From contig CM067086.1 of NCBI GenBank assembly GCA_034008185.1, forward strand, positions 13,640,507-13,704,506: a DNA stretch of 64,000 nt, in the 5' to 3' direction. Below, in pieces: positions 49,486 to 61,385 of the stretch. The notes under the pieces were generated by a model. The model worked only from the letters and a program-made list of their open reading frames with translations. It made no database searches and was not told the DNA's origin. Both the position numbers and the translations under genes were made by a program. The stretch is from Gorsachius magnificus. Taxonomy: Eukaryota; Chordata; Aves; Pelecaniformes; Ardeidae. Position 1 is the stretch's first letter, and each line of letters opens with the position of its first letter.

Positions 49486-52400
49486 AAACTCAACCATCTA
49501 GGAGACAGCACAATAGAACCACTGGAGGAACTTAAATCTCGACAAATATACTGATATATTTGAGAATTGTAAGACAACTTGAACATAGTGACTAAAGAAA
49601 CTGAAAGCTCTTATCTGAAGTACAAGAAACAGTAAAAGGCTGAGCTGTGACATTAATGTTCAATTCCATGATTTTGCCATTCTGCATTGTTGGAGATAAT
49701 TCTTCAGAAGGTGCAAGGAAAACAGAAAAACTTTTGTTGGCGTCCAAATTGATGCATGGACAACCAGTGAGATCAGATGCTCGCTAATCTGCTTTATTGG
49801 TTTTGAGGCAGTTGAGAAATCAATACATCAATCTAACAGGCTATCTGCCATAAACATGACAATACTCGTTTGGTGAGATGGTAATAATCAGAAGCAGGTC
49901 TGCCCTTCAATAACTTGTAAGTATTTTCTGTGAAAAGATTCAAGTTTTCTTACCTGGATAAAGTCTGAGACCCCTTCAGTTAAGTAGAAGATGAGTTTAT
50001 TTTAGCTCAGTCAAACTTAGTAAAAACATCGATTCCATGATGGGGATTCATCCTGAGCTGACAGACCCCTGAGTGCTCTCCCACGCAGGGCACACCACCA
50101 AGGACACGCTGCGAGGGCGGCGTTGCATCCACTATGCTGGTGAAAGCTACAGCCAGAGACAATCTCCCAGTAAGGTTCTCTTAAACTGCAGTATTCTCAC
50201 AAGGTCCGCAGCCCAGGGCAAGGGAGGCTGTGCAGGAAGGACGGCAGTAATGCTGTTTCTGTATTTTAGCAAAGATCAAAATAAGATTCTACATTCATTT
50301 GTACAGAAAAGTGAGAGCAGTGGAAGATGCTCACATTGCTCAAGCTCCACTTCGAAATGTGGGGTGAAAAAGCAGAAAACTTTCTTTGGCACTTCAGGAA
50401 AGTTTTTTACATAGTTCTGATAGGAAATATCAACATAGGATGTGTCTGAACGTGACTACAGCAAGAAGGCAAGTTTGAAGTTTGCTTAGTTGCTCTGCAG
50501 TAAGCACAGGGGGCCTGAAAGGGAGCATCTGTGCCCTGCCTGCTTGCCCTTCTCTCAGAGGAGGACATTCATCTGCATCTTTCCCCTCTTACCTCCTGAC
50601 AATTTTCCCTAATTAACAACTTCTAACATAATGATGTTAATTTTCTGTTTCTACCCCTTGTTCAGGTTGCTCACTAGTTTTCAGATCTATATCTTACAGA
50701 TGACCAGCACAACCACATAAACTTCAGTTTCTTAGGAAACCAACCTAAAAATTCATATCTATGCTTTTCATATATTTCAACAACAATGTTACAGTTCAAG
50801 ATCCATGTTAAAGAAGCATAAATACACATGACTAAAAGAAAAGCAAGCATTTAAGTCCTTTGAGAAGTTGAGATCACATTTCTGCTCACATGCACTAGCT
50901 TCTATAATTTATATATGCAAAATGCAGTAGTATACACGCTGAAGAGAATATAAAATTCCACAAATATAAGGAAGGGGCCACTGAAGATATATATAGTATT
51001 GGAGCCAGCAGGAGGCAAGCTGCTTTCTAGTCATATTTTACCCTAAAATACTTTGTGATGAACACAGGGATAAGACCTGGGTTTAACAGCTGGAAAGGTA
51101 GTAGCTGGGATATATCACCACCAAAGACTAATTTAGAGAATAAAGAAGGGTGTAAAGGATGGACAGATGGAAGGTTATATGCTGTTGAAAATCGTGTAGT
51201 TTTATCAAAACTATTACAACATTCAAGGTTTTACTTAAAACCTCAAGACGTCTGGTGACTTAAAATTTTCCTTTTACACATTTCCAGTTCTTGTAGTTGT
51301 AGCATAACACTTGGAAATATAATCATAACATACTCAAAACTGAGCATATAAACTACTTACAGAAAGAAGAAGATTCCTGTTGTTCTAAGTCTCTTTTTTT
51401 CAGTTCTTATAAATTGATTTTAAAACCATTTTCAAGAAACTGAGTTTTAATCATTGTATTTGAATATCTTAGCCTGATAATTCAGAGAAGTAAAACAGTA
51501 TACAAAATGAAACTGTAATCTCACATCTACACTGTTAAAATCAGAAGGACAACTCTGATCCGAGCAGGGAGCACTCTAGAGGATGGCCTCACAGGGAAGC
51601 AGCGTTCCAGTGGGATGGGAGCTGGATTCATGGTGCCTGGCACTGTGTATCATTTGCCTTTCTTCTCTGTTTCATGATGGTACACATGGACCTTCTTAGA
51701 GGGAAAGTGATCAAATGTGTAGGACCAGCTTCACAATCACTCTTTCAGCTCTGTGCCTCTCCAGAGCACAACAGAAACCCGGCTTTAATGTCCACGCAAC
51801 CTCCACTGGGGAGTTCCCAGTCTGAGCTGCAGGAGGAGGACAAGTCGACATAGCGAGCACTGTATCTGATTCCACATCAAGAATTTACCACCACCAGTGA
51901 GTTGCTGGTGTGGCTGTTGGTGTCCAATACTAATTCAGCAGCAAGAGGCAGGATTTTGCAGAAGCAAAAGACAACAGTGACCGCAGCATTTTGCTACATT
52001 CAAAGCACAGCAAAGCTTTGTAAATACTAAGTGCCAGCAACAATAAACGGCATTTTTCAAAAACACTCATGCTCAGCACTTTGTGTAACATAGCACCTAG
52101 CAAGGGAAATGTATTTCCTCATCATCACGGAAAAGTGACTCTTAAAATTACAACTTTTAAAGTTCAAAGTATCAGGTGGTTTTTTTTCCCTACTAGAACT
52201 GTAAACTTAAGGGACAAATTTTTTTGAAGTATACAAAGCAATAAATAGGTTTGGAAGTTAGTTAAATGATGAAATCAGGGTTAAGGCATTTGACAACCAT
52301 AATGAAAAATCTATTTTTTCCAAGCACTTCTATTCCGACCCATTAAAATTATTCCTGTAATATATGATCAGGTAAAAATAGATACAAACCCCTAGAAAGA

Positions 52401-53239
52401 TGAAAGATAATAAAGGAATTATAATAAAGGTGTTAAGTTCCTAAATTGCCTGGTGCACTAAAATTCCATGATTGGTGGAAATTGTGTGGAAACTGCACAC
52501 TATTTACACATGCATGTTAGGTGGCCAACAATTTCCACACATAACAAGCTACCTCACCTGTATTGAATCCTAAGACTTGCCTGCTAAGTATCTGGGTATA
52601 AGTTTCATACTCCCATTAGAAAATCAAGCTAGACATAACAACCACCTGATTATAAATTGTTTGACTGAAATAGACTTTTTTTACATTTACTTTTCACAAT
52701 AAGCTATTATTTTACACTTGTCTGTAAAATACACTTGTAAAATAAGTGATTTTTTCTTATGAGATATACTCCAATGTTGAGCACTCATGTTTCATCTCAT
52801 AGTCAATGTTAACAGTTACGTTGTGATTTCCTGAAATACAGTCAGTAACAGAAAAACAGAGAATAACATTAATTCTAGCTGTAACAGCAGAAAAAAATGA
52901 GAACATAAAAAGCCTGAGAGCTACTTCTGAAACACAAGATGTAACTCTCAAGAAAATATAAGGCAACAGGCATTTCCCTGAATAGTGCTGATAGTACTCC
53001 TGTTCAAGCCACAATATGTGAATTTCAAGTACTATCAAGCAGCAAATTCCTGCCTAAAACATTATTTCTTATAGCTACTTTTTTTTTTCCTACTACCTTA
53101 ACGGATTTAAACAGATTTTCATAAATCAGGAAGAACTATTTAAAACAGAGAGGCTGATTTTACCATGCTAGATTTTTCTTGTAATTGACACTTCTTTTCA
53201 TTTTTTCATAAAATTAATAACTATTGAGGTTTACTTAAG
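49486..53239. other. Unassigned stretch
   Basis: No gene or mobile element was recognised. A 113-codon plus-strand frame (50073-50414) and a 93-codon minus-strand frame (52757-53038) have no known motif. On the minus strand an acceptor-like TGTATTTCAG followed by G occurs at about 52830-52840, but only 24 codons follow before a stop. Confidence 0.5.
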
Positions 53240-53369
53240 TGTCATGGTTTAACCTCAGCCAGCAACTAAGCACCTCACAGCTGCTCACTCACTCCCCCCA
53301 CCCCGGCGGGACGGGGGAGAGAATTGGAAGAGTAAAAGTGATAAAACTTGTGGATGGAGATAAAAACAA

Positions 53370-53375
53370 TTTAAT
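53370..53375 (-). promoter_or_regulatory. ATTAAA polyadenylation signal in solo LTR 1
   Basis: TTTAAT on the plus strand is ATTAAA on the minus strand. It lies downstream of the TATA-like box in LTR orientation, as expected for an LTR polyadenylation signal. The overlapping TAA repeat makes the hexamer likely by chance, hence modest confidence. Confidence 0.4.
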
Positions 53376-53396
53376 AATAATAATAATAATAATAAT
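53372..53396 (+). repeat. (TAA)n microsatellite inside solo LTR 1
   Basis: About eight TAA units inside the LTR, followed by TGATG. TAA/TTA expansions are typical of this LTR type, and the run length is expected to vary. Confidence 0.9.
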
Positions 53397-53546
53397 GATG
53401 TTGTAATGAAAATGAAAATAACAAAAAGGGAATGAAATAAAACTTAAGACAGACAAGTGATTCAAAGAAAAACAATTGCCCACCACCCACTGACCGATGC
53501 CCAGCCCAGCTGCAAGCAGCAGCCCCCTGGCCAGCTTTCCCCCTTG

Positions 53547-53554
53547 TTTATATG
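53547..53554 (-). promoter_or_regulatory. TATA-like box of solo LTR 1
   Basis: Minus strand CATATAAA (plus TTTATATG). It is placed mid-LTR just after the conserved minus-strand GGTATTCCATACCATATGAT, which fits a U3/R core promoter directed leftward. Whether it is active is unknown. Confidence 0.55.
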
Positions 53555-53816
53555 CTGAGCATGACATCATATGGTATGGAATACCCCTGTGGTCAGCTGT
53601 CCCAGCTGTGCCCCCTCCCAACTCCTTGTGCCCCCCCAGCCTGCTTGCTGGTGGGGTGGGGTGAGGAGCAGAAAAGGCCTTGGGTCTGTCAGCCCTGCTC
53701 AGCAGTAACTAAAACATCTCCGTGTTATCAACACTGTTTTCAGCACAAATCCAAAACACAGTCTCATTCCAGCTACTATAAATAAAATTAACTCTATACC
53801 AACTAAAACCAGCACA

Positions 53817-54134
53817 CTGAGACATTATTTCAATCTTGCTACAATTACCCTCATCTGTTAATACAGAAAGAAGCATGACACGACAAGAATATGATTCCCC
53901 GATGGTTATTCACTCTCAGTCAGTTTGACAATTGTCTCCAGCAAATTATTGCATTTACTTCATTTCCCACCATTCAAACATGTAATCAGCACAAAAGGTG
54001 ATATACACCAATAGGTCCATCTGGAAAACCAGTGTGTCCTTATGTGTGCCAATGCCTTAAGTCAGTATCGCACGTTCCAAATCCATCCATACATGATGCT
54101 GATACACCCAAAGCTCTATATAACCAACTTATTT
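53817..54134. other. Spacer between the two solo LTRs
   Basis: This 318-bp AT-rich spacer shows no retroviral coding similarity and no primer-binding-site or polypurine tract arrangement linking the LTRs. Its right half contains the possible archaic CR1 scrap listed separately. It is probably host sequence that received two independent insertions. Confidence 0.5.
53999..54062 (-). mobile_element. Possible archaic CR1 scrap
   Basis: The plus strand reads ACCAATAGGTCCATCTGG (54007-54024) and then CCAGTGTGTCC and TGTGCCAATGCC (54046-54057). In this order the words resemble the reverse complement of the old reptile/bird CR1 3' end (CCAATGGTCCATCTAG, CCAGTATCCTGTC, GGCCAATGCC). The match is short and imperfect. 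Confidence 0.4.
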
Positions 54135-54308
54135 TGTGATGGGTTGACCCTGGCTGGCCGCCAGGTGCCCACCAAGCCACTCTATCACTTCCCTCCTCAG
54201 CTGGACAGGGGAGAGAATAGATAACAAAAGGCTCATGGGTCGAGGTAAGGGAGAGATCATTCACCAGTTACTGTCACAGGCAAAACAGACCTGACTCGAG
54301 GAAATTAA

Positions 54309-54314
54309 TTTATT
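54309..54314 (-). promoter_or_regulatory. AATAAA polyadenylation signal in solo LTR 2
   Basis: TTTATT on the plus strand is AATAAA on the minus strand. It lies roughly 170 bp before the 3' terminus of the LTR in its own orientation, a usual place for the R-region signal. Confidence 0.55.
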
Positions 54315-54538
54315 TTACTGCCAATCAAATCAGAGTAGGATAATAAGAAAATAACAACTAAATCTTAACACACCTTCCCCCCACCCCTCCCCTCTTCCTG
54401 GGCTCAACTTCACTCCCAATTTTCTCTACCTCCTCCCCGTGAGCAGCGCAGGGGAATGGGGGTTGGGGTCAGTTCATCACACGCTGTCCCTGCCGCTCCT
54501 TCCTCCTCAGGGGGAGGACTCCTCACTCTCTGCCCCTG

Positions 54539-54720
54539 CTCCAGCCTGGGGTCCCTTCCCGTTGCAGACAGCCCTCCATGAACTGCTCCAACATGGGTCC
54601 TTCCCACAGGCTGCAGTTCTTCACGAAGTGTTCTAGCATGGGTCCCTCCTTCCCACGGGGTGCAGTCCCTCAGGAGCAGATGGCTCCAGTGCGGGTCCCC
54701 GGGGATCAGCCCCCCCCCCC
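54539..54720. repeat. Degenerate tandem units of about 46-50 bp within solo LTR 2
   Basis: Units start with CTCCA/CTAGC plus a CTGGGGTCC or ATGGGTCC word, continue with TTCCC(A/G) and a TGCAG word, and end with a CTCCATGA, TTCACGAA or CTCAGGAG word. Starts fall at about 54539, 54587, 54634 and 54683. Similar arrays are usual in this LTR type, where unit number varies between copies. Confidence 0.7.
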
Positions 54721-54900
54721 GGGCTATCGGCCACAGGCCCTGCCAGGAGCCTCCCGGGCTGCTCCACAGGCCCCTTGGGGCCCCCTGGCGTGGGGTCCTC
54801 CCTGGGCTGCAGGTGGGAATCCCCCCCGGGGGGAATTTCCCCCCCCAAGGGGGTCTGCAGGGTTTTCCTCCCCGGCAGTTGCAGGGGGTTTTTTCCCCCC
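54711..54900. repeat. C/G homopolymer blocks within solo LTR 2
   Basis: C12 at about 54710-54721, then CCCCCCCGGGGGG near 54821, C8 at 54839-54846 and C8 at 54894-54901. The minus strand is G-rich and could form quadruplexes close to the presumed promoter part of the LTR. Such runs are error-prone in sequencing. Confidence 0.75.
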
Positions 54901-55054
54901 CATTCTTAACTACGTTATCCCAGAGGCGCTACCACCATCGCTGATGGGCTCAGCTTTGGACAGCTCCGGGTCTATCAGACGTAGTGGAAGCTTCTAGCAG
55001 CTTCTCACAGATGCGACTCCTGCTATCAAAACCTTGCCACGCAAACCCAATATA

Positions 55055-58000
55055 CTATTACACTTTCTTATTTAGCTATTTTAGCCATGGAACAAAAGTT
55101 ATGCTGGATATTAATAATGCAAAATGCTGCATTTCAGCATAAACAAAGGACCTCTCGCTGCATGGAGGCACACTTTATTTTTAGATAATGTGGGAGTTGA
55201 CTCAGAAGGCATGGGTGATTAGACTTCAGTCTAATATATCATTATTTTTACATTCAAAACAGTAATTGTTTCAAAAACAAAGTGGCAAAAGCAAAATCTA
55301 AAGAAAAGACTGGAGGTATTGACAATATAAATACTTTAACTTCACAGTTATTTTTATGGTTCAGACTTTTTATGGTTCTTACTGTTTCCTGGGAAACACA
55401 TTTGGAAAAATATTCAACAGCAATTAGGTCCACAGATTTATGTATGTTTAGAAATTCCCTGTCAAGGAGGAAGATAAGGTATTTGGAGTACAGACAGGTT
55501 CTAGCAGCCAGACAGAAAGGGGACAGATAAAGGCATGAAAATTTGCTGAAGCTTTTTAAAATTAAGTGATTCCTCACACAGTAGTATTAAAGTCATACCG
55601 CTGTTAGTCTGCATTGTCAGCAAACACCTTAATGACTCAGACGGCTGCAGCCACACTACTTTAACTCTAAAGGTGCCATTAAGCCTATTACATTTATTTC
55701 CACTTTATTGACAAAATTTTGCATTTGAAAGCAGGTACGAATGGAATTAAACCACTCAAATGGTATTAACTTTTAAACAAAAGTCTATTTTCACAGGAAG
55801 CCAAAGGTTCTGGGGCTCAAAATCAGTGTTATTATGGAGGCGTATATGCACTAATAACTCTTCCATAGAAAAATAAAACACTCTTCTCGTTGTAACGTGA
55901 GATGATATAGGTCTGAAAACAGGCTGGCATGTTGTGCTTACAGCTCCATATGCTTAGAAACCTGTAGTGATCAGAGCTGTACACGCTGTGAGGCTGCAGT
56001 CAACCAAGGACATATCTGCATAACTACTATAGGCATTTTCCTCCGATGCTGAGAAAAGCAGGGCTCAGCACTGACCTCACCTACTTGGTTGATAATGGGC
56101 AGCAAGAGTGGCACAGCTACAAGGTCAACACAAAAGCTAAAAAACCCAGTGATGGTGGAGAAAACACGTGTAGAAAATTTCACTGTGCAACAATTCCAGC
56201 TAAGCACAGTAATGTTCTTTCAACCCAAGATATTAAAAAAAAAATAAAATCTAAACTATATAAATGTTGGAAGAGATTTTTTTAATTTTATTGGCTCAAA
56301 ATTGGCAGGGATCATCGAGGCTGAAACACTCTCACAGGAGATTCAAACAAAAATCTATTGACATTTTCAAAGATCTTAATCTAATATTGTGGCTGGCACT
56401 GTAGAAGTTGTTTCTTTTCTGAAACAAAAGTATTTGACTAAACAAGTTTCACTTGTGTTTATGAGACTCTTTCTACTCTGTTTTCTCCTGGGTTTCAAAC
56501 TGTGATTTGGAAAGAATGTGTGCATTAGAAAAAGAAGGGAAGAACAACTTCCAAGGTAAGAGGGAAATGATCTTCTATTAGCTTTGATTTGGGAACATAA
56601 ATACTGTTGGTAGAGGTTGATCCTCTGTAATGCAGGATATTTACCTATCAAGATTCCAAATGAGTTCCCTCTGCAAATATGGGAAATACGCTGCTTGCCA
56701 GTACAATTTTGGTTTTCGTTAACATGACATGATTCTATGATTCTAGTAGTCTTCAGGAGAAACAGACTTGTCCTTAACTGTCTTCCCTCATCTGTCAGAA
56801 GGAGTTAATCTTCCTCAGAGATTTTGTTCTAGTAGCTAAATTGTTTTGGTTCATCTTCTACCTCATATTAACTGTTTGGATTCCCAATGTTGGTGTGATA
56901 GGGTGGGCATGGCATTTTTCATTCATATTCTTTCAACATAAGAAATAGATTTTCTAGTTCCATAAAAATAAAAATATTGTTTTAGCCAAAAATTAATTTA
57001 GGAAGAAAATAAGAACTGTTTTGAATTATCAAATTTCAAATTTTTAAAATAAAAAATTTACATTCATAATTTGAACTGGGTTTTTTTGTTTGTTTGAAAT
57101 CACTAATTGTATATATTATTTCATCACACAGTAGTGATGCTACATTTTCAGATGCTCCATTGATAACCATGTAAATGTACAATGTAACAGCAAAACCATA
57201 AAAAAGCCACCACAAAAAAGCACCACCTATTTTACCAAATGAAATCTCCTGCATAACCTAGGACAAATTAGTTTAAGAATTTTTCTGCACATAAAATTGC
57301 AAAATGTTAAGATTTTGCTCAAATTCATTAAAAACCATATGTTTTGGTTGGGTTGTTTTTTTTTTTCTTTTAACAAAACTGCTCGCTTTGCACTGCAAAA
57401 TCACAGAAAGTACTGGAGAGAAGTTATGAAGCAATATCAGCTTTGCGGATCTGAAGGTAAGACATGGAAAAACAGTACTGCGGGATGCACACATTACTAA
57501 TATCTTCAATTTAAATAGCACCATATTTGCATAACTCCAGCAGGGCAGGGATAGCTCGACTCAACTCTATTCTTCTAATTTTTTTCTTTCCAGAAAACAA
57601 TGACATTCTAAAAGAAGGAAGTGATTGACATGAGTGTACAAGGAAGATGGGAAAACAAAAAACACATGAAAAAGAAAAAAAAACCAAATTGAGATATAAA
57701 AAAAACAAACAAAGGAAAATTGATTCCTTTGAAGGGAGTCAAGAAGGAGGAAGGAAAGAGACAAATAAGAGTTACAACTGCACAGGGCAGGAACTAAGGC
57801 CTCCAGCCAAGGTGTATGGGCTTTTACTGGCTTTTACTCTGCACCTTCAAATTCTCAGAGGTAGCCTTAGACAGCAAGCAATGGAGTAATTTTCTGTTCC
57901 ACCAAAAACTTCCCATACGCTCTTTCCACAAAACATCCTTATCTGTGCTCAATTCTTCATATATACACTGGGTATAAGAGCATGTCCTAGCCTTCAAGAT

Positions 58001-61000
58001 GTGCCATAAGTTAAAAGAGACTGTGAGCTGGGTCTTCAGATGACAGCAGTAGCAGTGGTCATCAAATAAATCCTGCAGGTAATATATGGATATTAAAAGA
58101 AACTAAGCAATTAAGGAGACAGGCTTGGATTCCTCTCTCCTGTGCCCAAGTCCTAAGTAATTACAATGGGAGTGGGAGCAGAACCATATCAGAGAGCTAT
58201 GGTGTGCTGTGATGCAAATAAAACAATTAGGAATCAAGGAATTAATAAAGACTTCATTTGTGTCAGATCTGAAATATCTAACCAATATAACCAGCTTTAA
58301 TTTGACATTTCTTTCTAGGGCATATGACAGAAATTTAATTAAATCAATACATTTCTCCTCAATGTTAACTATTCCTTTTTTTTTTCCTGTCTATACTTGC
58401 TTCTTGACCATTATTAAACTCAGTAACTCAAGTCAAGTAAATGCGAAAACTTAAAGGAAATGCCTATGGTAAGTAGCCAATTATGTACAAGGGATTTTTT
58501 TGTCTTTGTTTAAATATTGTTTTTATTTTAGAGGAGAATGCTTTAACAGCTCCAACTTCTAGAGCTATGCATTAAGAAGAAGGATATTAGAGAACAAATA
58601 ATTATGGAAATAATCTACAAATGGATGACTAATTCATTGAAAGTTTTCTGAGAAATACTTTGTCTTGTCTGCAAAATTTGTGGTACAATTTGTAAAAACG
58701 TATATAAGATGACCTGGATTTCTACCAGGTGAATGTTTTGATGGACACATTAGAAAGTTCATCTGAATTTTGGACAAGCAATTACAATCCTTCATTACTA
58801 TGAAAATGTTTTCGTTACGGGAAAATGTTTTTAGATAACTGCACCTGAAGAGAGAAACTTTTTAATGTAGTACTGAGAGGACTAGTGTACTATTTTTTGG
58901 TTTTGTGGACTCAGTGAAAATGTCCTTATGAGTCAACACCCAAATACCCACATCCACAAAACACGCAGCAATGCACCATGATTCTCTTTATAAGATCTTG
59001 CTCTGTATAAACTGAGTCCCCAGAAAAGGGAAAAGAAAGGGAACAACAGCTCTATTCTTTACTTGGAAGAGAATGAAATAAGATGGGGTCCTTGCTGCTA
59101 CACTAGGGGAAAGTATAAAACCTCCCTGGAAAGAGAAGCAAGCCCTGGAGAATTAAGCATCCACCCTTACAAATACAAACCTGAATGCATGGATACAAAA
59201 GTAGGATTTTCCTTTCTACCAGCAACTAAAACCAAAACAGCTGTAGAAAAATGGGTTCTTCGATCAGACAGACTGTTGGATTAAGTTCTTGTAAGACCAC
59301 TGTGTTCTTGAGTTTGCAGATATTACCATTTTCTAATAATTTTATCGCTAATTTAAATTAATCTATAACCAGCTTCTAATAAGAATCTTCCACAGGTCTA
59401 TGCTTTAATGTGAAAAGGCTCAACCTACCTATTCCTTAGCAACCGTTTTACTCTGTGTTTAAAGCAGCACTATTTCTAGCATCAAAACTGATTGCAGTGA
59501 TCTCTGCTGTTCCTGGTGAGAACTTATGACTTTTTCTTGTCATTTGCAAAATAACTTTTTGCCAGCTTTGCATTTCCCAAGTGCAACATAAAGAATGCTT
59601 TTTTCCTGTATATTTTCACCCAGCCTGATCAGCCTTTTTGCTTAAAAAGAGATAATTTTTTTTTGCATGTGCTACTGAATCCTAAATCAAACTAAAACAA
59701 GTATAAAATGCATTCTTGAATAAATAGTCTACTGCATTCTTCGCCATTTAAATAGATCAGTTGAACCAAATCACCTCAGTAAGAACAGAATTAAGAGAAT
59801 AGCCAGGCTGAATTATGCTTTTAACTTTTAAAGTGATCATCATCATTGTGTTTACCTCCAGAGAGCATTCTGAGATAAATGGCTGCTATTAAAGTGATGA
59901 TCTCATCAACCCATGGCAGCCTTTCTCTTCTCATACACTGTGAAGAAAATAGAATTATCCCACTGCTTGGAACCCATCTTGTTTTCTCATGCCTCACAAA
60001 CTGAAAGAAATGAAGGCAGTATCATCAAGTCTTCGCTATTCTTTAAAGAACAGGCCAAATTCCTTTCATCCACACTCACAGAAGGGCAAAATTATTAAAA
60101 AGATTTTACTTAGTTCCTACAGAATCTCCTATTTCTCCTCAAATAACGAACAAATTATTTGCCTTTTACCTCTAGAAACATTCAAATGATTCAGTCCTTC
60201 CTCTCTCTCCTTCACTGCCAGCCTCCTCCTGCATGGGGTTGCAGTATTAAGAGTAAAAGCACGAGCATTCCCTTTCTTGAAAATCAAAAGCACTTTACAA
60301 TTTTTTACAAGTGCCTTACAAAAGCACGTACAATACTAACTGTCACAATATATACATGTTCTGCCCAACATTACAGTCAATTCACAGACTGACTGTCTGT
60401 CGCAGGTATCAAAAGACAGACTGAAGTGCCCAATATTGCGGGATGCAATAGCACTGCCAGAGCCAAGGAATCCCAACTGTTAGTTTTCTGCCTTAGACAG
60501 TCATCAAGCCACTTTTCTGTGATCTAATTTAAAAAAGGTAACAAAGTATATTCTACATTAGCCATACTATCTTACTAGTTAATATTCTCACTAACTCTTA
60601 AGCATCAAGTTCCTGTGCAAATTAAGCTTTGAATAGAGCTCTTCCAGCATCACCTCATCATTAGTTTAGTTTGAAGCAACGCTGAAAGCCATGTACAGTC
60701 AAAATCACTATTTAAAGGCACTAGCCAAAGAAAAGACCCTTTGACTTAGCTGTTGTTTTAAACTGGAGCACAATCTTCCTCTTTCACAATTCAGTCTAGA
60801 GATAACAGAACAGAGGGACACCAACATAAAAATACATCTTGACAGAGATGATGAAGAATTTCTACACAGCAACCAGGAAAAGGTTTACAAATATATTTGT
60901 CCTGAAATTGGTCCAAAAGCTAATTCCCTGATTGATAACATATGCAAGGCACTTAACCACTTCATAGTGATAGAAACTCTCTATCCAACTTGCCTGAGTA

Positions 61001-61204
61001 TTAGGAAGTTTCTTTTATTAAATAAAGTGCTCTGAAACTGTTAGATGAACCTTCTGTGAATAGAAAATATTATTGGACATCACTGTGGGAAAACAGTTCT
61101 TGTCTTAATGATGACATCAAGGAATAATGTCGTCCGTTAAGCAAAATGTATAAAAAAATGATAAGCCAGTCCCTCCCCTGGCATTTTTATATGCTTGACC
61201 AACA
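55055..61204. other. AT-rich stretch without recognisable genes
   Basis: No coding region, RNA gene or mobile element was recognised in these 6 kb. Two octamer-like TGATTCTA units occur at 56730-56745 but without a CR1 body. Poly(T) and purine-rich patches occur near 57357-57367 and 57651-57720. The longest frame is 107 codons (55254-55577, minus strand) and matches nothing I know. Confidence 0.55.
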
Positions 61205-61385
61205 TGCACTAAATGAATATATTTTCATTTATTCTCCTAACAACATAATGAGAAAAGAGAGTACCAATAATCTCTTTTTTCCCAAAGGTATCTAAGATTC
61301 ACTGGACGTAAGTGACTATCCCAAGGAAAAAGCAATGTCAAGTGCAGTGGTGACTCAGTCAGGTGCAAGGCTACTGCCTTATCCC
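61205..61385 (-). mobile_element. MIR/L2-like ancient repeat remnant
   Basis: Read on the plus strand, the segment follows the reverse complement of the MIR/L2 3' region. TTTATTCTCCTAACAACATA (61229-61248) then ATGAG and AGTACCAATAATC occur. Next come AAGTGACTATCCCAAGG (61309-61325) and, farther on, GTGACTCAGTCAGGTGCAAG (61350-61369). The corresponding consensus words are TTTAATCCTCACAACAACCC, TATGAGG, AGTACTATTATTATCC, AAGTGACTTGCCCAAGG and CCAGGTCTG. Order and spacing agree while identity is low, as expected for a family inactive since before birds and mammals diverged. Confidence 0.55.

Larger units (their letters stand above)
53240..53816 (-). mobile_element. Solo LTR of an avian endogenous retrovirus (type 1)
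   Basis: The 577-bp segment has TG...CA ends on the minus strand: plus-strand TGTCATGGTTTAACC at the left and AGCACA at the right. Internal landmarks match a common bird LTR. On the plus strand these include CAGCAACTAAGCACCTCACA, CACTCCCCCCACCCCG, a (TAA)n run, CACCCACTGACCGATGCCCA and ATCATATGGTATGGAATACC (53567-53586). Read on the minus strand, a TATA-like CATATAAA lies mid-element, followed by an ATTAAA signal, so transcription would run leftward. No gag, pol or env sequence adjoins it, so it is a solo LTR left by recombination. The flanks (CTTAAG left, CTGAGA right) are not a clean target-site duplication. I recall the type as TguLTR5-like; the ERVK/ERVL class is not asserted. Confidence 0.9.
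54135..55054 (-). mobile_element. Solo LTR of an avian endogenous retrovirus (type 2)
   Basis: About 920 bp beginning TGTGATGGGTTGACCCTGGC (plus strand) and ending GCCACGCAAACCCAATATA. Landmarks of a second common bird LTR type are present: GGCCGCCAGGTGCCCACC, GGACAGGGGAGAGAA, TCAGGGGGAGGACTCCTCAC, CAGAGGCGCTACCACCATCG (54921-54940) and AAGCTTCTAGCAGCTTCTCA (54988-55007). Comparison with the usual form indicates minus-strand orientation. An AATAAA signal near the left end supports this. It is much GC-richer than the flanks and carries internal tandem units and G/C homopolymers. No internal proviral sequence is attached. Neither end shows a convincing target-site duplication, and the right terminus has probably mutated from CA to TA. 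Confidence 0.9.

Noticed and set aside
52757..53038. Minus-strand frame with acceptor-like TGTATTTCAG
   Set aside because: Only 24 codons follow the acceptor before a stop, and no supporting donor or family similarity is seen.
53289..53621. Minus-strand frame with an isoleucine run
   Set aside because: The run is the translated (TAA)n repeat inside solo LTR type 1.
54578..54997. 139-codon proline-rich frame
   Set aside because: It lies wholly inside solo LTR type 2. The proline and glycine codons come from the C/G blocks.
56730..56745. Two TGATTCTA units like a CR1 octamer tail
   Set aside because: No CR1 3' body precedes them. Two octamers can arise by chance.
58380..58475. Acceptor-like pyrimidine tract and strong donor ATG/GTAAGT
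   Set aside because: The intervening 40-50 bp contain stops in all three frames, so no coding exon fits.
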